A stretch of 64,000 nucleotides of DNA, taken from JBCCJA01 sp039045975 (GTDB lineage Bacteria; Planctomycetota; Planctomycetia; Planctomycetales; Planctomycetaceae). The stretch lies in assembly GCA_039045975.1 (NCBI GenBank), contig JBCCJA010000010.1:13194-77193 (forward strand), written 5' to 3'. The notes below the pieces were generated by a model, which was not told the DNA's origin, made no database searches, and saw nothing but the letters and a program-made list of their open reading frames with translations. This document shows, in pieces, positions 17,823-26,619 of this stretch (its first letter is position 1; every line of letters begins with the position of its first letter). The translations under genes and the position numbers were made by a program.

Positions 17823-20279
17823 TCATCGGGGCGGCCCGTTCGGCCCGGCGTCTGCGAGAGATCCGTCTCGGTCGCTCGGGTGGAGCTTACTGCGGTCCCG
17901 GCGGCGTTCACACCACGCCGCCCATTCGGCGAGCGTCGGCGGGTTTTGCCTCACGTCGGCCGGGCCCGATCGGGTCGTTTCGGCGAGCGTCGACAACGCC
18001 GCCAACGCCGCCCCGCGGACGTCTTCGTCGTGTGAGGCCCACGCCGTCGCGACGAGGAATTCGAACCCTTCGGTCCGACCGCTCCGACCGATCGCGGCGA
18101 ACGCTTCGACACGGTCCATGCCGGCGGCGGGCCTGCCGGCCGCCGCCGCGGTCAGGCGGTCCCACGCGGTCGCGTCACCGAGCTCGGCCGCTTCGGTTAC
18201 GGCCGCCGTCGCGACCCGCCGGTCGGGGTCCTCGAATAGCGACGTCAGCCCCGGCTTGTCGTCGCGGCCGTTCAGCGTTAACGGATGACCGCAGGCGCCG
18301 GCGGCCTCGACCGACGCGAGCCGGACGTCGGCCGACCCGTCGGCGAACAGCGGCAGCAGCTTCGGCCCGAGACGCGGTTCGGCGAGCCCCCCGGCGAACC
18401 GGGCGGTGAGCACGCGGATGTCGCCCCACTGGTGACCGACGCCGATCTCGACCAGCCGGGCGATTTGTTCGTCGGCCAGCCGTTCGCGGCTCGACGCGGC
18501 GGCGTCGAAGAGTGCACGCCAGACTTCCGCGTCTTGTTCCGTCGGCAGGCGTTCGATCAGGACCGCGAGCAGGCCGGGCGAGAGGGTTTCGCCGACGGCG
18601 TGCGCGGCCCGGCGTCGGACCCGCACGTCGCCGGCCGCGAAGTCGTCGACGACGGCGTAACGCGGGTCGAGGGGTGTGAGGACTTCACTGACGACGCCCG
18701 CCGGGTCGCGATGTGTCGCGGCCCAGGCGTCGACGGCGTCGCGTCCGGCCGGTCCCGCTTCGGCCAACGTCGCGAGGGCCGACCTCCGGTCGTGCGGAGA
18801 CGACTCGGCCGCGAGAATCGACTCGGCCGCGTCGATCCAACGGCGTCGCTCGTCTTCGTCGACCGGGGTCCGATCGCCGCCTTCCCATGAGGCCGTCCGG
18901 ATCCAGCCACGCTCCTGGAGAGCGGCGGCACGCGTGGCGACGTCCTCGTCGATCGGGAAGGGGGCCGCGTCGCCGGTCAGTCGACGCAGCGAAGACAGCG
19001 CCGACCGACGCGTCCGCAGCGTGCCGACCGCGACCGCTTCGATGAGCACGGGCCGTAGGGCGTCTGCGGGCCAGTCGCGGACGCCGCGTAGCGTGGCCTG
19101 TTGGACGTCGGGCCGGCGGTCGCCGACGAGTCGGCCCGCGGCCGCGACGGCGGACGGCGTCGGTGTCACTTCCGAAAGGGCCGACGCGACGGCGACGCGT
19201 GTCTCGTGACGGTCCCGGTCGGCCAAGTCGACGAGCGTCTCCGGGTCTTTCCCGGCGAGGGCGGTGATCGCGGCGGCGGCGACCTCGGGGGCGTCGGTCG
19301 ATGCGATCTCTTCGAGTCGGTTCGCGGCGTCCCGCGTCTCGGCCGACGCGATCGTCCGGCAGGCGGCGATCCGCACTTCCGACGAAGGGTCGGACAGCAT
19401 CCGCGTCGCGATCGCGGCGACGTCGGGGTGACCGGCCGCCGCGGCCCAACGTACGAACGCGTTCCGGACGCCCGGGTCGGTGTCGTAGCGGGCCTGTTCC
19501 AGGCTGAGCGGCCACTCGGCCGCGTGAAACGGCAATTCTGGCCGTTGATCGGCCCAGGCGAGGCAGGCGTCTAATCCGGCCCGGCGGAGTTCGACGTCGG
19601 TCGGTTCGCGGTCGGCGGCCCAGAAGTCGTCGAGCGTCGCGATCCGCCCCGGCGCGATGTGGGCCGACATCGCGACCATAAGCTCGCCGCGGACCGCCGC
19701 GTCGAGCGTGTCGTCGCCCGACAGGCCGGCGACCGTGGTGAGCGTCGTCGACGGGTCGGCGTCTGGCCCTGCCGACGCCATGAGGGCGCGGGGCAGGGCC
19801 GCCGCCGCCGCTAGAGAGACAGTCGGCACAGATTCACCGCGGCCGAGCCCGACCGCGGCGACGAGCGTGTCGGCGTCCGCCCTGCCGAGCTCGACGCCAC
19901 GCCCTTCGAGCAACAGCACGGCCGTCGCCGCGACGCGTGGCTCGGACTCCTCGGCGGCCTCCCGCAGGACGGCGTCGGTCAGTCGTCCCGGATCGGCGTC
20001 CGGGTCCTCCTGCGGGACCCACCGCCAGGCCGCGGCGTCGCCCTCGGTCGGTTCGACCCACCGGCCCGCTCGCAGGAGCCCGGCGACGTCCGCGTCTGGT
20101 TCGGCGTCTGCGACTTTGTCGTCGGCCGCGTCGGCGGTGCGGATCGGGTCGGGTCGCTCGTCCGCGGCCGGCGCGAACGCCATGCGTTCCTGCAGTGCCA
20201 GGCCCGCGGACGTGCAGCCGGCGAGGGCGAGCAAAGCCAACGGGATCGGCGACGGACCGCGTCTCCGCCCGACTCGCAT
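17823..20279 (-). CDS. Large HEAT-repeat lipoprotein
   Basis: From the ATG at 20279 (GAGAGG just upstream) the protein is 818 residues. It opens with basic residues and a lipobox, LLALAGC, so Cys near residue 22 should be lipidated. The rest is many ~30-residue helical repeats of HEAT/PBS-lyase type, for example PDVAAIATRMLSDPSSEVRI, EEIASTDAPEVAAAAITALA and DADVRLASVEAAGA-like stretches. No catalytic motif is visible. HEAT solenoids act as protein-protein scaffolds. It leads the run with the STAS and LOG genes. A longer N-terminus from 20309 is possible but would bury the signal peptide. Confidence 0.82.
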   Translation of the reverse strand: MRVGRRRGPSPIPLALLALAGCTSAGLALQERMAFAPAADERPDPIRTADAADDKVADAEPDADVAGLLRAGRWVEPTEGDAAAWRWVPQEDPDADPGRLTDAVLREAAEESEPRVAATAVLLLEGRGVELGRADADTLVAAVGLGRGESVPTVSLAAAAALPRALMASAGPDADPSTTLTTVAGLSGDDTLDAAVRGELMVAMSAHIAPGRIATLDDFWAADREPTDVELRRAGLDACLAWADQRPELPFHAAEWPLSLEQARYDTDPGVRNAFVRWAAAAGHPDVAAIATRMLSDPSSEVRIAACRTIASAETRDAANRLEEIASTDAPEVAAAAITALAGKDPETLVDLADRDRHETRVAVASALSEVTPTPSAVAAAGRLVGDRRPDVQQATLRGVRDWPADALRPVLIEAVAVGTLRTRRSALSSLRRLTGDAAPFPIDEDVATRAAALQERGWIRTASWEGGDRTPVDEDERRRWIDAAESILAAESSPHDRRSALATLAEAGPAGRDAVDAWAATHRDPAGVVSEVLTPLDPRYAVVDDFAAGDVRVRRRAAHAVGETLSPGLLAVLIERLPTEQDAEVWRALFDAAASSRERLADEQIARLVEIGVGHQWGDIRVLTARFAGGLAEPRLGPKLLPLFADGSADVRLASVEAAGACGHPLTLNGRDDKPGLTSLFEDPDRRVATAAVTEAAELGDATAWDRLTAAAAGRPAAGMDRVEAFAAIGRSGRTEGFEFLVATAWASHDEDVRGAALAALSTLAETTRSGPADVRQNPPTLAEWAAWCERRRDRSKLHPSDRDGSLADAGPNGPPR

Positions 20280-20381
20280 CGGTGCCTCTCCGTCCGTGAA
20301 TCGGCCCAACGTGGTGACGGCGGGAACACTAGCAGGCGGCCGCCGGCCGACCCAACGCCAAAGCGGAGTGCCCGCGTCGGG

Positions 20382-21725
20382 CTACGGCTTCGCGACGAGC
20401 GCGGCGGCCTGATTTTGCAGCGGCGCGAGGGTCGCCGGCGGGATCGGGCGGGGCGATTTGCTGTTTTTCAAGACGTGCCGGATCACCGGGAGCACGCCCT
20501 GATTGAAAATCGCCGTGATCGCGGCCGGCCGGTTGTTCAGAAACTTGCCGAGCATCGAATCGCCCTCACGCATGAGGACACGCTCGTCGTCCTCGTCGAT
20601 CGCCGCGAACGACAGATAGATCTCCCAGAACGCGATCAGGTACTCACGATTTGCCGGTCGGTTGTTGTAGCCGTCGGCGAGGTCGGCGGCGCAGGCGGCG
20701 ATCAACTCCGCGACGGCCGATTCTTGGACACGCGGCGGGAGCGGGATCCGGGCGATGGTGCGGCAGGCCGCCCCCCGCAGGAACGGCGGGTTGGTCGCGT
20801 CGGAGAGCGTCTTTTTCGTCGCGTCGTAAACGACCGGCTTGCGTGCCTGATCGAGCGAAACGTCGAGCCAAGACATCGCTTCGAGGATCGACCGCCGTAT
20901 CCACAGGTGTTGGTCCTTGTCGACGAGCCAGTTCGAGAGGCTGGCGGCGGCGAGGAATTCGTCCTGAGTGGGAACCGTTTCTTCGTCTCTGAGGACGCGT
21001 CCGATCCCGCGGACCGCGGCGGCACGGATCGCGTCGTGCTGTGCGACGTCATCGAGCACGCCGACCAGGACCGGAAGTGCCGGCGCGAACGACACGGGCG
21101 GGCTGCCGACGCCGGCGGCATTCGGCGGGGCCGTCCGCATCAGGCCCATTAGCACGACCGCGTTCAGCCGCGTCGGGTTTCCGGCGTCGAGCAGCGTTTT
21201 TAGCTGCCTCAGCAATTCGCCCAGCGCGAAGTTGCGGAACTGCCGTTTCTTCGCGGGGACCCGTTCGATCGAGGCCAGTCCGCTCATGTCGCGAAAGATC
21301 TCGGATTTGATCCGCGCGACCTCGAGTCGCGACTCGGCCGAAGTGAGTTGCGCGGCCCTCCATATCGACCAGACGCCTACGGCCTCTCTCGACGCCGTGT
21401 CGAGTTTGCCGAACCTCAGCTTCCCCGACTGCCTACGCATGTACCGCTGAGCTTCTTGCAGCTCCTCTTCGGGCGTCATGCCGATGAGCGTGTCGGCGAA
21501 AGCCGCCGGCAGACCCTCGAAGGAAGAAACCGCCCGCGGGTCGGAGCGGAACCAATCGGGGTCGGTCTCTTTCGTCGGACGGAAACCGGGCGGGGCGACG
21601 AAATCGCCCTGGGCTTCCTGGGCGTCCGCGGCGGCGCTGCCCGCCGCCAAGATCAGCAGCCCGAACCGGAGCGTGCGACCGAAGACGGGCGCGGGGCGAC
21701 GGTCACTCGTCGGTGGCGGTGGCAT
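20382..21725 (-). CDS. Secreted alpha-helical (HEAT-like) protein
   Basis: This 447-residue protein has a signal peptide (RTLRFGLLILAAGSAAADAQ, cleavage near residue 36) and then an all-helical body. Segments such as LPVLVGVLDDVAQHDAIRAA, AAVRGIGRVLRDEETV and LWIRRSILEAMSWL resemble degenerate HEAT repeats. MTPEEELQEAQRYMRR precedes the repeats. No enzymatic motif is seen. It is upstream of the HEAT lipoprotein on the same strand with a ~100-nt gap, so the two might be expressed together. It resembles planctomycete secreted proteins of unknown role. Confidence 0.65.
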   Translation of the reverse strand: MPPPPTSDRRPAPVFGRTLRFGLLILAAGSAAADAQEAQGDFVAPPGFRPTKETDPDWFRSDPRAVSSFEGLPAAFADTLIGMTPEEELQEAQRYMRRQSGKLRFGKLDTASREAVGVWSIWRAAQLTSAESRLEVARIKSEIFRDMSGLASIERVPAKKRQFRNFALGELLRQLKTLLDAGNPTRLNAVVLMGLMRTAPPNAAGVGSPPVSFAPALPVLVGVLDDVAQHDAIRAAAVRGIGRVLRDEETVPTQDEFLAAASLSNWLVDKDQHLWIRRSILEAMSWLDVSLDQARKPVVYDATKKTLSDATNPPFLRGAACRTIARIPLPPRVQESAVAELIAACAADLADGYNNRPANREYLIAFWEIYLSFAAIDEDDERVLMREGDSMLGKFLNNRPAAITAIFNQGVLPVIRHVLKNSKSPRPIPPATLAPLQNQAAALVAKP

Positions 21726-21913
21726 GCTGCGGCCGATCCGGAGTGCTCGTCCGATCGCCAGACGCGATCGGCGACGCCGAGAACTGAGACATGAACAAGA
21801 AATAATACGGCTAAGAGAACGCTAGCGGCGGCTCGTTCGGGCTGTCAACGGGCCGGACGGCTCTGCCGCCCCCGTCGATGCGAGCCGTTCCGCATGTGCC
21901 GGATCGAAGCAGG

Positions 21914-22960
21914 CTAACGCTGATAGATCGGCAGGAAGCCGTTGTCGAGCTGGAGGATCGTGCTGTTCAGCGCGGTCACGTAGACCGGGCCGACGCTGCC
22001 CTGTAGCCAGGCCCCGTCGTTGCCGCCGCCGCGGGTCTGCTGACGGATCAGTTCGCCGCCGATCTTCTCCAGGTACGAGGGCCAGTCGTCCTCCTCCCGG
22101 TACATGACCTGGGCGTAGTAGTAATGCATGTAGTGCCAGTGGCCGGCCGTCGGTTCGCGGCCGCCGCCGGGCCAAATATTCTCGCGGCAGTACGACAGCA
22201 GCCGCTCGGCCATCGGGTCGTTCTGTTCCCCGGCGTTGAACAGGCAGGCGATCGCCGCGCCGGAGATCGCCGGCCGGGCCCCGCCGCCGCGGATGCTGTA
22301 CTGCACCCCGCCCTGCGGCGTCATGCAGTCGCGGATGTACCGGACCGCGCGGTCGATGACTTCGCTGGGCACGGGGATGCCGGCGTCTCGGCAGGCACGC
22401 AGGCCCTGGACCTGCGTGATGCAGGTCGAGCCTTCGTCGAAGTCATTGCCGTCTTTGGCCGACACGTAGCCCCAGCCGCCGCGGCTGGTCTGTGCGTCTC
22501 GTGTGAACGCGACTGCGTTGACGAGCACGCGGTACAGCTCGCGGCGTCGTTCGAGCTCTTCCTCTTCGCCGTACACCTGCGACAGGAACAGCATCGAGAA
22601 GCCGTGCCCGTAGGTGTAGTGGTAGTCCTCCTCGAACCCGATCAGCCCGTTCGGCTTGGCGACCGAGACGAGATAATTGACCGCGCGACGGATGTTGCGG
22701 GCGTACGGCCCCCGGACGGTCGTCGAGCCCTCGGCGAGCATCGCGTTGCCGGCCAACGCCGTCATCGCGACCCGGTATTGCCCCTGATTCGCGGTCCAGT
22801 AGCCCTGCTTCGTCTGCGTGCGGGCGAGATAGTCGAGCCCGCGGCGGGCGGCGGCGGAGGCCTCGGCCGACACGACTTGCGACGCCGCCGGACGCGCGGA
22901 GACCGCCGTGAACGAGAGAAGTGCCAAGAGCGGGGCGATGAAGCTGGGAAGCGGAGACAA
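21914..22960 (-). CDS. Secreted prenyltransferase/squalene-oxidase repeat protein
   Basis: This 348-residue protein starts at TTG (22960); no in-frame ATG precedes the signal peptide (FIAPLLALLSFTAVSA). The mature part is an alpha/alpha toroid of the terpenoid-cyclase type, with repeats such as AARRGLDYLARTQTKQGYW, VNAVAFTRDAQTSRGGWGYV and VRYIRDCMTPQGGVQYS. The DxDD catalytic motif of squalene-hopene cyclase is absent, so it is probably not a cyclase. Such proteins are common and numerous in planctomycetes, and their role is unknown. It is on the same strand as the two HEAT-type proteins downstream. Confidence 0.8.
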   Translation of the reverse strand: MSPLPSFIAPLLALLSFTAVSARPAASQVVSAEASAAARRGLDYLARTQTKQGYWTANQGQYRVAMTALAGNAMLAEGSTTVRGPYARNIRRAVNYLVSVAKPNGLIGFEEDYHYTYGHGFSMLFLSQVYGEEEELERRRELYRVLVNAVAFTRDAQTSRGGWGYVSAKDGNDFDEGSTCITQVQGLRACRDAGIPVPSEVIDRAVRYIRDCMTPQGGVQYSIRGGGARPAISGAAIACLFNAGEQNDPMAERLLSYCRENIWPGGGREPTAGHWHYMHYYYAQVMYREEDDWPSYLEKIGGELIRQQTRGGGNDGAWLQGSVGPVYVTALNSTILQLDNGFLPIYQR

Positions 22961-23155
22961 TGGGAAACCCTGAATGAGTCCGGTCGTGACGATGGTAACA
23001 CCCGTCTGCGACGTTCGAGGAAAATCCTAGGAGACATCGGCCCGGCCCGGCCATTTCCGCCGGGGCTTCCGCCGTTCGGCGCCGCCGGGCGGTGAGCGAG
23101 GTCGAGTCACGTTAGATTCAGGCCGCAGCACACACGGTCCGATGCCCGATTGACG

Positions 23156-24196
23156 ATGTCCGACGGCCCCGAAAGTCCGATCGCGTTCGCCCTCGGCCGT
23201 GTCGTCGGCGGAGGGACGCTCGACGCAGACACGACCGCGTCGGCCGTCGCGGAGGTCATCGGCGGCCGGGCCGACCCGGTCGCGACGGGCGGACTGCTCG
23301 CGGCGTTGGCGACGCGGGGGGAGACGGTCGACGAGCTCGTCGGCGCGGCCCGGACGCTGCGGTCGGTGATGCGGCCGACGCCGGTCACGCGAGCCGGCGT
23401 GCTCGACACCTGCGGCACGGGCGGGGACGGGGCCTCGACGTTCAACATCAGCACGGCGACGGCGATCGTCGTCTCGGCGTGCGGCGTACCGGTCGCGAAG
23501 CACGGGAATCACTCGGTCTCGAGCAAGTCGGGCAGTGCCGACGTATTGCTCGAGTTGGGCGTGAAGATCGATCTGGAGCCGGAGGCGGTCGGGGCCTGCG
23601 TCGACGAGATCGGTCTCGGTTTCTGTTTCGCCCGTGTCGCGCACGCGGCGATGCGGCACGCGGCCCCGGTCAGGCGGGCGCTCGGCGTGAGGACCCTGTT
23701 CAATCAGATCGGGCCGCTGTCGAACCCGGCCGGGGCGGAGTTTCAGCTTTTGGGGGCCTGGAGTGATGCGGTCGCGGCCCGGCTCGCGGGGGCGTTGGGT
23801 CGGCTCGGGACGACGCGTGCGGCCGTCGTGTGCGGCGACGGGGCGTTCGACGAGGTCGCCCTTTCCGGGGTGACGAAGGCGTTTCTCGTCGAAGGCGAGG
23901 ACGAAATTCGTGAGGTGTCTTTCCGCCCGGAGGACTTCGGTGTGGCAGCCGCCGACCCGTCGACGCTGGCGGTCGGTTCGCCGGCCGAGTCGGCCGCGGT
24001 GATCAACGGCGTCTTGGCGGGCGACCCGGGGCCCGCCCGCGATATCGTCGTCGCGAACGCGGCGGTCGCGTTGATGGTCGCCCGCGGCACGTTCGATCGC
24101 CCTGCGGATGCCGCAGCCGAGGCCGCCGAGGCGATTACCGACGGCCGGGCGGCGGACCGCCTGGAGGCCTTGGTCGAGGCGACCGCCCGCGGCTAG
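23156..24196 (+). CDS. trpD: Anthranilate phosphoribosyltransferase
   Basis: TrpD transfers phosphoribose from PRPP to anthranilate in tryptophan synthesis. From the ATG at 23156 it is 346 residues; a TTG two codons earlier is also open. The signature motifs are intact: DTCGTGGDGASTFNIST for PRPP and pyrophosphate, VAKHGNHSVSSKSGSADVL for the anthranilate/PRPP site, and RTLFNQIGPLSNPAGAEFQL. The C-terminal AVALMVARG is also typical. No other trp gene is present; the nearest downstream gene is nuoI. An isolated trpD implies a scattered tryptophan pathway. Confidence 0.95.
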   Translation: MSDGPESPIAFALGRVVGGGTLDADTTASAVAEVIGGRADPVATGGLLAALATRGETVDELVGAARTLRSVMRPTPVTRAGVLDTCGTGGDGASTFNISTATAIVVSACGVPVAKHGNHSVSSKSGSADVLLELGVKIDLEPEAVGACVDEIGLGFCFARVAHAAMRHAAPVRRALGVRTLFNQIGPLSNPAGAEFQLLGAWSDAVAARLAGALGRLGTTRAAVVCGDGAFDEVALSGVTKAFLVEGEDEIREVSFRPEDFGVAAADPSTLAVGSPAESAAVINGVLAGDPGPARDIVVANAAVALMVARGTFDRPADAAAEAAEAITDGRAADRLEALVEATARG

Positions 24197-24205
24197 AAGA
24201 CGCGA

Positions 24206-24221
24206 GCCTTTCCGCAAAGGC
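24206..24221 (+). terminator. Weak hairpin after trpD
   Basis: GCCTTT pairs with AAAGGC across CCGC, 10 nt after the trpD stop. No T-tract follows, so it is at best a weak terminator or a processing stem. Confidence 0.25.
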
Positions 24222-24275
24222 CGGGTCTGACTACAGATCCGTACGGGAAATCCGGATACGGGGTTGTTCTGCGCG

Positions 24276-24830
24276 ATGCGTGAGTGGGTCCGAAACGTCG
24301 TCACCGCGGTCGTCACGGTCGTGGCGGGACTGCGCGTCACGCTGCGGACGATGCTACGGACGTACCGGACCCGGACGTCGACCGAGCCGTTCGAGTACCC
24401 CGAAAAACCGGTCCCGGTGAAGGCCCGTTACCGCGGCTTCCACCGGTTCGATCTGACGACCTGCATCGGCTGCGACAAGTGTGCGAACGCCTGCCCGGTC
24501 GACTGTATCTACATCGATAAGACGCGGCCGGAGGGGTCGAAGGCGTTCCGCGTCGACGGGTTCACGATCGACTACTCGAAGTGCATGTTTTGTGCGCTGT
24601 GCGTCGACCCGTGCCCGGTCGACTGCATCTTCATGGGCTCGAATTTCGATTTGAGCTGCTTCGACCGTGACGGGACGGTCGTCGATTACGCGAAGTTGCC
24701 GCTATCGATCGCGTGGGGCCGGGCGACCTTGAACCCGACGGCGGTCGCGGCGTCGAAAACGATCGACGCCCCGGTCTGGGTCGCGGGCGAGCCGGAGGTC
24801 GCCGCCCGACCCGAGCCGATCACGTCTTAG
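24276..24830 (+). CDS. nuoI: NADH-quinone oxidoreductase subunit I (two 4Fe-4S clusters)
   Basis: NuoI carries clusters N6a and N6b in the peripheral arm of complex I. From the ATG at 24276 (184 residues) two ferredoxin motifs are complete: C63-x2-C66-x2-C69-x3-C73-P and C103-x2-C106-x2-C109-x3-C113-P. The N-terminal amphipathic helix (VVTAVVTVVAGLRVTLRTML) anchors it to the membrane arm, and the C-terminus continues with the FDLSCFDRDG region. A TTG four codons upstream is an alternative start. It precedes nuoA, nuoC and nuoD, with a DUF2203 gene in between. Confidence 0.92.
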   Translation: MREWVRNVVTAVVTVVAGLRVTLRTMLRTYRTRTSTEPFEYPEKPVPVKARYRGFHRFDLTTCIGCDKCANACPVDCIYIDKTRPEGSKAFRVDGFTIDYSKCMFCALCVDPCPVDCIFMGSNFDLSCFDRDGTVVDYAKLPLSIAWGRATLNPTAVAASKTIDAPVWVAGEPEVAARPEPITS

Positions 24831-24939
24831 GCGTGTCGGGACAGACACGGGAAACGTCGCCGACGCGTTGTGGCGTTAGCTTCGGTGGTCGCGTCCGCTA
24901 TGCTTGGGAAACCGAATGACTCTGACCCGGCGGAGTCCG

Positions 24940-25428
24940 ATGCCGACCGAACAGAAAACGCTGTCCGCGGACGAGGCGAACGCCCGTCTGCCGCTAGTGC
25001 GGGTGATCGTCCGCGATGCACTCGCTACTCATGCAGAATTGTCCGATCGACGCGAGCGGTTTACAGATCTTCGTTCGCATCGCCGCCGCGCCGGCGGGCG
25101 GGGCCCGCGGGCCGAGCGGTACCGGGACGAGATCGAAGACCTCGAGAGCGAAATCGAGTCGCTCACTCAGGTGTTCGGCCGGTTCGAAGAAGAACTGAGC
25201 GAGATCGACGCGGTCCTCGTCGACCCGGTCGAAGGTGTCGTCGAGTTCCGCGGTCGGTTCGAAGGCTCGATACCGGATCGGATCGTTGATGACGCGGTCG
25301 TGTGGCTCGTCTGGGTAGACGGCGACGAGCGGATCGCTTTCTGGCGACCGCTCGAGTCGGACCGCGACACGCGATACGCGCTCGAACCGGAAGGCGTCGA
25401 GCCGGCCGGCCCGTTGACCGGGGAGTAG
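24940..25428 (+). CDS. DUF2203 family protein
   Basis: I choose the ATG at 24940 (162 residues, MPTEQKTLSADEANARLPLV) because the conserved part starts there; ATG 24916 and TTG 24904 are also in frame. The N-terminal SADEANARLPLVRVIVRDAL, a central coiled coil (ELSDRRERFTDLR, YRDEIEDLESEIESL) and the C-terminal DAVLVDPVEGVVEFRGRF with WLVWVDGDERIAFWRPLE match the DUF2203 pattern. Function is unknown. It lies between nuoI and nuoA on the same strand. No membrane or cofactor motif is visible. Confidence 0.7.
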   Translation: MPTEQKTLSADEANARLPLVRVIVRDALATHAELSDRRERFTDLRSHRRRAGGRGPRAERYRDEIEDLESEIESLTQVFGRFEEELSEIDAVLVDPVEGVVEFRGRFEGSIPDRIVDDAVVWLVWVDGDERIAFWRPLESDRDTRYALEPEGVEPAGPLTGE

Positions 25429-25453
25429 CCGCCGCCCCGGCGTCGTCCCGACC

Positions 25454-26080
25454 ATGTTCGAACTCTGCCTGCACCTGCTGATTTTCGCGGTGACGGCGGT
25501 CGTCGCGTTTCTCGTCCCGCTGGTGATCGGCCGGTTCCTGCGGCCCGACGAACCGACGCCCGCGAAGGAAGCGATCTACGAGTGCGGCGAGCCGACGATC
25601 GGCCCCGGCTATCTGCAGTTCGACCTGCGGTTCTATGTCGTCGCGCTGCTGTTCATCGTATTCGACGTCGAGATCGCGTTCTTCTTCCCGTGGGCGGCGG
25701 TGTTCGGGACGGCGGTCCGACTGGCCGACCCCTCGCTGGCCGACTCGGCCGCGGTGATCGTGCCGCAGGCCCCTGACGCCGCCGACCGCCTGTCGCTGTC
25801 TTCGCGACTGGTCCCTTCCGGACCGGCGACCGCGAACCCGGAGGGTATACTTCCGGACGTCGCGACGAAGCTCGCCTGGACGGGCCTGTTCGACCTGCTG
25901 GTCTTCTTCGGCGTGTTGCTCGTCGGGTTCGCCTACATCTGGAAGCGTGGCGACCTCGACTGGGTCCGCGTCGTCGCCGACGAGGTGCGGGCGAAGCAGC
26001 TGGCGAACCGGAACCGGCTCGGGATCGGGCGTCAGCCGCCGCGCCGCGACACCGTTTCCGAGCCGAGCCTGACCCCGTGA
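25454..26080 (+). CDS. nuoA: NADH-quinone oxidoreductase subunit A with an inserted loop
   Basis: NuoA is a small membrane subunit at the interface of the complex I arms. This copy has 208 residues instead of ~120-150. TM1 is CLHLLIFAVTAVVAFLVPLV and is followed by the conserved YECGEPTIGPGYLQFDLRFY loop with its Cys and Asp. TM2 is VVALLFIVFDVEIAFFFPW with the functional Asp/Glu pair, and TM3 is LFDLLVFFGVLLVGFAYIWK. About 65 residues with no similarity separate TM2 from TM3 (ADPSLADSAAV to GILPDVATK), and a charged tail follows TM3. The gene ends with GTGA, overlapping the GTG of nuoC. Confidence 0.9.
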   Translation: MFELCLHLLIFAVTAVVAFLVPLVIGRFLRPDEPTPAKEAIYECGEPTIGPGYLQFDLRFYVVALLFIVFDVEIAFFFPWAAVFGTAVRLADPSLADSAAVIVPQAPDAADRLSLSSRLVPSGPATANPEGILPDVATKLAWTGLFDLLVFFGVLLVGFAYIWKRGDLDWVRVVADEVRAKQLANRNRLGIGRQPPRRDTVSEPSLTP

Positions 26081-26610
26081 CCCAAGTAGATACCCAATCC
26101 GTCTTCGACAGGCTCCGCGATCACTTCGGGGCCGACGCCGTGCTCGGGCGTCACGACGCGACCGACCCTTGGATCAAGATCGCCGCCGGGGCGATCGTCG
26201 AAGTCGGCACCTACCTCCGCGACGCCGACGGGCTCAGGTTCGAGCACCTGAACGACCTCTGCTTCGCGGATTACCTCGCGACCAGCGACCCGCGTCGGAA
26301 AGAGGACCGCCCGCGGGTCGAGGTCGTCTATCAGCTCAGCAGCTACGAGTTGAAGCACCGGCTGACACTGAAGGTCGTTCTGCCGCGGTGGAAGGACGAC
26401 AAGCCGGGGGAACTGCCCGAGGTCCCGTCGGTCAGCGGCGTGTGGGCGATCGCCGATTGGCACGAGCGGGAGGCATATGACCTGGGCGGCGTGCGTTTCG
26501 TCGGGCACCCGCACCTGACCCGGATCCTCACCAGCGAGGACTGGGTCGGCCACCCGCTCCGGAAGGACTATGAGATGCCGCTAGAATATCACGGTATCAG
26601 GTGCCGCTGA
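26077..26610 (+). CDS. nuoC: NADH-quinone oxidoreductase subunit C
   Basis: NuoC is the 30-kDa-type subunit of the hydrophilic arm. This 177-residue protein starts at a GTG overlapping the nuoA stop (GTGA). The family signature is clear near residues 126-166: ADWHEREAYDLGGVRFVGHP, then a TRIL stretch and GHPLRKDYEMPL. It is a stand-alone NuoC, not fused to NuoD. nuoB, which normally lies between nuoA and nuoC, is absent: the two genes overlap directly. The next gene, 9 nt downstream, is an Uma2 family gene, not nuoD. Confidence 0.93.
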   Translation: MTQVDTQSVFDRLRDHFGADAVLGRHDATDPWIKIAAGAIVEVGTYLRDADGLRFEHLNDLCFADYLATSDPRRKEDRPRVEVVYQLSSYELKHRLTLKVVLPRWKDDKPGELPEVPSVSGVWAIADWHEREAYDLGGVRFVGHPHLTRILTSEDWVGHPLRKDYEMPLEYHGIRCR

Positions 26611-26619
26611 GGGTCCGGC

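Noticed and set aside
21843..21848. TTGACA on the minus strand upstream of the gene at 20382
   Set aside because: A perfect -35 hexamer is present, but the -10 at the right distance (TAGCGT) is poor, and TATTAT further on is spaced too far.
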